Assembly: GCA_002335345.1 (NCBI GenBank)
Contig: DDCS01000121.1
Location: 1 to 6,465, forward strand
Source: Flavobacteriaceae bacterium UBA2000
GTDB taxonomy: Bacteria > Bacteroidota > Bacteroidia > Flavobacteriales > Flavobacteriaceae
DNA: 6,465 nt
Reading direction: 5' to 3'
Positions 5,641 through 6,465 of this stretch are shown one piece after another. The translations under genes and the position numbers were made by a program. Position 1 is the stretch's first letter; every line of letters begins with the position of its first letter. A model generated the notes under the pieces. The model did not search any database and had not been told where the DNA came from. It saw nothing but the letters and a program-made list of their open reading frames with translations.

Positions 5641-6465
5641 TTAAATAAGTTGTTTCAGCGCAATTTCAAATGCAGTAGCACTGATGTTTCGAGGATCAGG
5701 ATTTTGTTCATAAACCCTTTGAAGTGCCTTTTTAATGGTCTGAGAAACATCGTCAAAAATCGCATCATCAGTCATGGCGACACGCTTTTCCATAAAATAG
5801 GCAAAAACACGGGCCATACCACAATTACTAATAAAGTCAGGGATCAGGCTAATTTGTTTATCGGCTGATTCCATAATCGGACCAAAAAAGATCTCCCGGT
5901 CAGCAAAAGGAACATTGGCGCCCGAGCTGACGACTTCCAAGCCAGAATCAATTAACGATTGTATTTGCTCTTGGGTAATTAAACGTGAAGCAGCACAAGG
6001 GGCAAAAACATCGGCCTTAAGGGCCCAAATGCGCTGGTTAACTTCATCGAAACTCAAAAGATTGTCCCCCGCCAAGGCATTGCCATTTTTATTCAGAAAA
6101 AGATTTTTAACCTGCTCGAAGGTCAACCCCTGCTCATTAATTACTCCACCAGCCCGGTCAATAATCCCTACGATCAGTGCACCCGACTGAGCTAGATAAT
6201 AAGCGGCAGCAGAAGCCACGTTTCCAAAACCTTGAACAATAGCGCGCTTGCCTTGCAGTGTTCCGCCATAAATTTCATAATAATGACGTACGGCTTCAGA
6301 AACACCAAAACCCGTGATTAAATCGGCAACAGTATACTTTCTAGAAACATCCGGAGAATATTCTGGATTCTCAACGACTTTGATCACCCCTTGGCGCAGT
6401 TGACCAATTCGATTGATTTTATCGGCCTCGCTCGGACTAAAGTGCCCGGTAAAAACGCCTTCTTG
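5641..6465 (-). CDS. Glu/Leu/Phe/Val dehydrogenase family protein, N-terminus cut by window edge
   Basis: 274 residues of the C-terminal part are present; the frame continues in from the right edge, so the GTG at 6387 is an internal valine and not the start. The Rossmann domain shows GKRAIVQGFGNVAS (fragment residues 72-85) with the GxGxxA turn at 79-84. Asp103 ends the second strand (GIID), which would suit NAD+ over NADP+. Later motifs are ADVFAPCAAS at 151-160, SSGANVPF at 180-187 and IPDFISNCGMARV at 208-220, in the place of the NAGG block of classical family members. Family enzymes deaminate an amino acid oxidatively to its 2-oxo acid or run the reverse reaction. The lysine-bearing catalytic domain lies outside the window, so the substrate (glutamate or a branched-chain or aromatic amino acid) cannot be told. 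It appears to be the upstream gene of the nhaD-exbB-exbD-tonB series. Confidence 0.87.
   Translation of the reverse strand, partial: QEGVFTGHFSPSEADKINRIGQLRQGVIKVVENPEYSPDVSRKYTVADLITGFGVSEAVRHYYEIYGGTLQGKRAIVQGFGNVASAAAYYLAQSGALIVGIIDRAGGVINEQGLTFEQVKNLFLNKNGNALAGDNLLSFDEVNQRIWALKADVFAPCAASRLITQEQIQSLIDSGLEVVSSGANVPFADREIFFGPIMESADKQISLIPDFISNCGMARVFAYFMEKRVAMTDDAIFDDVSQTIKKALQRVYEQNPDPRNISATAFEIALKQLI

Noticed and set aside
6385..6387. GTG as the start of the dehydrogenase
   Set aside because: The frame stays open to the right edge and the upstream residues continue the family sequence, so it is an internal Val codon.

Overview
The window looks like a piece of a Bacteroidota chromosome, most likely a marine or saline member of the Flavobacteriales. 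This rests on several features: an ExbB-ExbD-TonB module whose TonB C-terminal domain has the flavobacterial form (a Gly-Thr-Thr-Asn block, two cysteines, a final Leu-Ser-Gln); a divergent Glu/Leu/Phe/Val-type dehydrogenase; a NhaD-type Na+/H+ antiporter; a large lipoprotein-like Asp-box (BNR) propeller protein; and starts mostly preceded by A/T-rich leaders without clear Shine-Dalgarno sequences. The assignment is inferred from protein family character, not from a marker gene.

All six genes lie on the minus strand and are read from right to left. At the right edge (5641-6465) is the C-terminal part of an NAD(P)-dependent amino acid dehydrogenase whose start lies outside the window. After 16 bases comes nhaD (4242-5624), then a 42-base gap and exbB/tolQ-like (3498-4199). 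exbD/tolR-like (3106-3498) shares one base with exbB. A TonB-like energy transducer (2235-3104) starts one base after exbD. After a further 55 bases a long open frame (2179 down to base 1, 726 codons without a stop) encodes a secreted, probably lipid-anchored, BNR/VPS10-like beta-propeller protein that runs off the left edge. There is no non-coding stretch over 55 bases, and I found no RNA gene, insertion sequence, CRISPR array or convincing terminator.

The spacing suggests one transcription unit from the dehydrogenase through tonB, possibly reaching the propeller gene. ExbB, ExbD and the TonB-like protein should form a proton-driven inner-membrane motor that energises outer-membrane TonB-dependent transporters. 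NhaD exchanges Na+ for H+ across the same membrane. The dehydrogenase links amino acid catabolism or synthesis to the NAD(P)H pool. A link between respiration-derived proton-motive force, sodium extrusion and outer-membrane import is an inference from the layout only.

Nothing here is clearly a new kind of system. The points most worth a second look are the long propeller lipoprotein, the acidic non-proline linker of the TonB-like protein, the ExbB with a leader-like N-terminus and no acidic residue at the usual TM3 position, and the unusual pairing of nhaD with an ExbBD-TonB module.
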